Of a stretch of 8,306 nt of DNA, positions 6,310-8,306 are shown in pieces. Origin of the DNA: an uncultured Clostridia bacterium (GTDB lineage Bacteria; Bacillota; Clostridia; Christensenellales; UBA1242); assembly GCA_948434855.1 (NCBI GenBank), contig CAOJFR010000038.1:1-8306 (forward strand), given 5' to 3'. Both the position numbers and the translations under genes were made by a program. Every line of letters begins with the position of its first letter. The stretch's first letter is position 1. The notes under the pieces are model-generated. The model was not told where the DNA came from, searched no databases, and worked only from the letters and a program-made list of their open reading frames with translations.

Positions 6310-6733
6310 AATTAGAAAAATGGAAGAAGCAGATGTTTGTGAAGTTTTAGAAATAGAAAATGAGCATATTGGAAAAACAAATAAACAAACCATTTTGGAT
6401 ACGCTTGCAAATGATGTTCTTTCATATTATGTTTTAGAAAAAGATAATCATGTTATTGGTTTTTATGAACTATCTATAATTTCGCCAGAGGCTGAACTTT
6501 TTGATATTGCAGTAAGCAAAAATTTTCAGGGAAAGGGTTTTGGAAAAATTCTTATGCAAAGCGTGATTGAAACTTGCAAACAGTCAGCTATAAACACAAT
6601 ATTTTTGGAAGTGAATAGTATAAATAAAAAGGCTATTTGTTTATATGAGCAATTTGGATTTAAGCCTTATGCCGAAAGAAAAAATTATTATGGCGAAAAT
6701 CTAAATGCCATTTTAATGAAAAAGCAAATGTAG
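6296..6733 (+). CDS. rimI: RimI-type GNAT N-acetyltransferase
   Basis: GNAT-fold acetyltransferase that in model bacteria acetylates the N-terminus of ribosomal protein S18; the substrate here is not proven. The 145-residue protein shows the expected order: AELFDIAV at 66-73, acetyl-CoA pyrophosphate loop QGKGFG at 78-83, LEVNSINKKAICLYEQFGF at 104-122 with Glu105 (likely base) and Tyr117 (likely acid), and ERKNYY at 127-132. After that RimI proteins usually carry an Glu-Asp-Ala segment; here it is NLNAILM (135-141), so the acidic pair is missing. The ATG at 6296 has AAGGGTGA at 6283-6290 upstream, inside tsaB. The 14-base overlap with tsaB suggests translational coupling. Location directly after tsaB is classic for rimI and supports the call over a generic GNAT. 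Confidence 0.92.
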   Translation: MEGFKIRKMEEADVCEVLEIENEHIGKTNKQTILDTLANDVLSYYVLEKDNHVIGFYELSIISPEAELFDIAVSKNFQGKGFGKILMQSVIETCKQSAINTIFLEVNSINKKAICLYEQFGFKPYAERKNYYGENLNAILMKKQM

Positions 6734-6752
6734 TTTAAGTTTTGCTTGGTGT

Positions 6753-7463
6753 ATGAAATATTTGAAGTTTGGAGATTCTAAAAATTATATAGTTTTTTTG
6801 CATGGTTGGGGTGCAGATAAAAATTCATTTTTGTGGTTAAAAAATTATTTTTTAAACTATAGCTTGGTGTTTGTGGATTTTGCAGGATTTGGTGAAACCC
6901 CAGAGCCCAAAAAACCAATGAGTGTTTTTGATTATGTGTCTGAGCTTAAGGAACTTTTAGATTCTTTTGAAATTGATTCTTTAACTTTGGTTGGACATTC
7001 GTTTGGCGGAAGGGTTGCAATCAAGTTTTCATTTTTGTTTCAAAACGAATATGACAAGTTTAAAATATGTTTGGTTGATGCTGCTGGCTTAAAGCCAAGA
7101 CGTGGACTTAGATATTATTATAAAGTTTATAAATATAAGCTTACAAAAAAATATTTTCCAAACTCAAAAAAACTAAAGCTTAGTGGGTCAAAAGATTATG
7201 TTTCGTTAAGCCCAGTTATGAAGCAAACATTTATTCGTGTTGTTAATGAAGATTTGTCTTCTTATGCAAAGTTTATTAATGCAAAAACATTAATAGTTTG
7301 GGGAAGAGATGACACAGAAACAAAAATGTACATGGCGAAAAAGTTGAATAAGTTAATCAGAAATTCAAAACTTGAAATTATTGATAAGGCAGGGCATTTT
7401 TCATTTTTAGATGAACCAGACGAGTTTGTAATTCTTCTTGACACTTTTTTAAAAAATGAATAA
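6753..7463 (+). CDS. Alpha/beta-fold hydrolase, substrate unknown
   Basis: A 236-residue single-domain alpha/beta hydrolase without signal peptide, so probably cytoplasmic. The catalytic set is complete: oxyanion segment FLHGWG at 15-20, nucleophile elbow GHSFGG at 81-86 (Ser83), acid in VWGRDD at 182-187 (Asp187), and histidine in KAGHFSFLDEP at 212-222 (His215). FVDFAGFGET at 40-49 is the usual strand 4 region. The stretch 114-147 between strand 6 and the acid is a small lysine- and tyrosine-rich lid. These motifs fit serine esterases or C-C hydrolases of the MhpC/BioH type, but substrate cannot be read from sequence. The ATG has only a weak ribosome site (TTGGTG directly before it). It lies 19 bases after rimI, where tsaD often sits, and 18 before the membrane Mur ligase. 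Co-transcription with that ligase suggests, but does not show, a role at the cell envelope. Confidence 0.9.
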   Translation: MKYLKFGDSKNYIVFLHGWGADKNSFLWLKNYFLNYSLVFVDFAGFGETPEPKKPMSVFDYVSELKELLDSFEIDSLTLVGHSFGGRVAIKFSFLFQNEYDKFKICLVDAAGLKPRRGLRYYYKVYKYKLTKKYFPNSKKLKLSGSKDYVSLSPVMKQTFIRVVNEDLSSYAKFINAKTLIVWGRDDTETKMYMAKKLNKLIRNSKLEIIDKAGHFSFLDEPDEFVILLDTFLKNE

Positions 7464-7481
7464 AATAAATTTGGAGAATAT

Positions 7482-8306
7482 ATGGAGAGATTTTTAGCTA
7501 AGGTAGACATAAGCGTGCTGGGAATAGGCGGACTTGATATTTTGCTTCTTTCAATGATTGCAATTTTAACAACAGTTCTTATGATTTTTGTCGGTTATAA
7601 GCTTTTGCAAATGTTGCAGCTAACGGGCTATAAAATTAAAGGATTTTCAATGTGGCTGAAAGAAACAAAATGGTCTTATATTTCAAGACTTTTTATGCTC
7701 TCATTTTTATCCATTGCTTCAATGCTAATAACAAATGTGCTTCTTGATGACTTTTTTGTTATTAGAGTGATGGATTATTCAGGTGTTTTATTTTTCTTTT
7801 TATTTTCATCACTCTTTATCACAAACCTCTTTACTTCAAAACAAAAAACTCCACTTAAATATACAAAGCGAATGACTCGTTTTGTTGCGTGCTATGTTGT
7901 TATCACACTCATTGTTTCGGTTGTGATTGAAGTTATTGGATTTTTGTTTATTCCATATTTAAGCTATGCGTTAATAGGAATAATTCCGCTATTGTTGTTG
8001 CCAATAGTTTTTGCATCATATTACATAATGCTTCCACTTGAAAAATTTATTTCTAAAACCTTTATTAAAAAAGCGAAGAAAAGACTTAAAAATGTTAATG
8101 GTATTAAGATTGTTGGCATAACTGGTTCTTATGGAAAAACAACTGTAAAAAATATTTTGGGAACAATTTTATCTGAGAAATATAGAGTTTGTATTTCGCC
8201 ATCAAGCTATAACACACCACTTGGTCTTTCAAAGACAATACTTAATAATTTAAATGATGATGATCAGGTTTTTATTGCTGAAATGGGTGCAAAGCAAAGA
8301 TATGAT
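7482..8306 (+). CDS. Membrane-anchored MurF-like Mur ligase (partial, 3' end outside window)
   Basis: The first 275 residues are present; the frame is open to the window edge. Residues 1-203 contain five hydrophobic segments at about 18-39, 68-88, 100-118, 134-157 and 161-183, then a basic linker (KKAKKRLK, 196-203). From 207 the sequence is the ATP-binding centre of a Mur ligase: P-loop GITGSYGKTT at 212-221, SYNTPLGLSKTIL at 242-254 and FIAEMGAKQRYD at 264-275, which match MurF (UDP-MurNAc-tripeptide--D-Ala-D-Ala ligase) better than MurC, D or E. The membrane part stands where MurF normally has its UDP-sugar-binding domain. The LQLTGYK segment (45-51) after the first helix is, from memory, typical of clostridial membrane Mur ligases. 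It could be the cell's MurF or a paralogue acting on another amide. GGAG at 7473-7476 precedes the ATG by five bases. Confidence 0.88.
   Translation, partial: MERFLAKVDISVLGIGGLDILLLSMIAILTTVLMIFVGYKLLQMLQLTGYKIKGFSMWLKETKWSYISRLFMLSFLSIASMLITNVLLDDFFVIRVMDYSGVLFFFLFSSLFITNLFTSKQKTPLKYTKRMTRFVACYVVITLIVSVVIEVIGFLFIPYLSYALIGIIPLLLLPIVFASYYIMLPLEKFISKTFIKKAKKRLKNVNGIKIVGITGSYGKTTVKNILGTILSEKYRVCISPSSYNTPLGLSKTILNNLNDDDQVFIAEMGAKQRYD

Noticed and set aside
7262..7510. Minus-strand 82-codon open frame across the hydrolase/Mur ligase junction
   Set aside because: Antisense to two conserved genes, no start signal, and composition expected for a reverse complement of coding DNA.

Overview
The window looks like chromosomal housekeeping DNA from a low-G+C Bacillota, most likely an uncultured clostridium-like lineage. 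The evidence is a T-box leader in front of pheS, strongly A+T-biased codon choice (Lys AAA, Ile ATT, Leu CTT/TTA), good AGGAGG-type ribosome binding sites and short intergenic gaps. TGA is used as a stop (deoC, tsaE), so this is the standard bacterial code and not a mollicute code. I cannot name the genus.

Region 1 (1-3672, + strand): the 3' part of a tRNA-responsive T-box leader, then pheS and pheT, the two subunits of phenylalanyl-tRNA synthetase. The antiterminator and terminator can be folded by hand and are mutually exclusive, and the TGGT bulge matches the ACCA end expected for tRNA-Phe. A 12-bp perfect hairpin closes the pheST unit. It also serves, from the other direction, as the end of the convergent gene.

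Region 2 (3651-4560): one minus-strand gene for a four-helix membrane protein of unknown function. An 82-bp A+T-rich divergent promoter region separates it from the next operon.

Region 3 (4561 to the right edge, + strand): a tightly packed operon in the order deoC - tsaE - tsaB - rimI - alpha/beta hydrolase - membrane-anchored Mur ligase (cut by the window edge). deoC is a deoxyribose-phosphate aldolase with an unusually short C-terminus. tsaE, tsaB and rimI form the familiar t6A-tRNA-modification / N-acetyltransferase block, but the usual next partner, tsaD, is absent from its expected place. An alpha/beta hydrolase and a MurF-type ligase carrying about 200 residues of membrane helices at its N-terminus follow instead.

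Most of the window is well-known core biology. The parts least explained by known families are the hydrolase/membrane-Mur-ligase pair at the right end and the orphan membrane protein between the two operons. No mobile elements, CRISPR arrays, tRNA or rRNA genes were seen.
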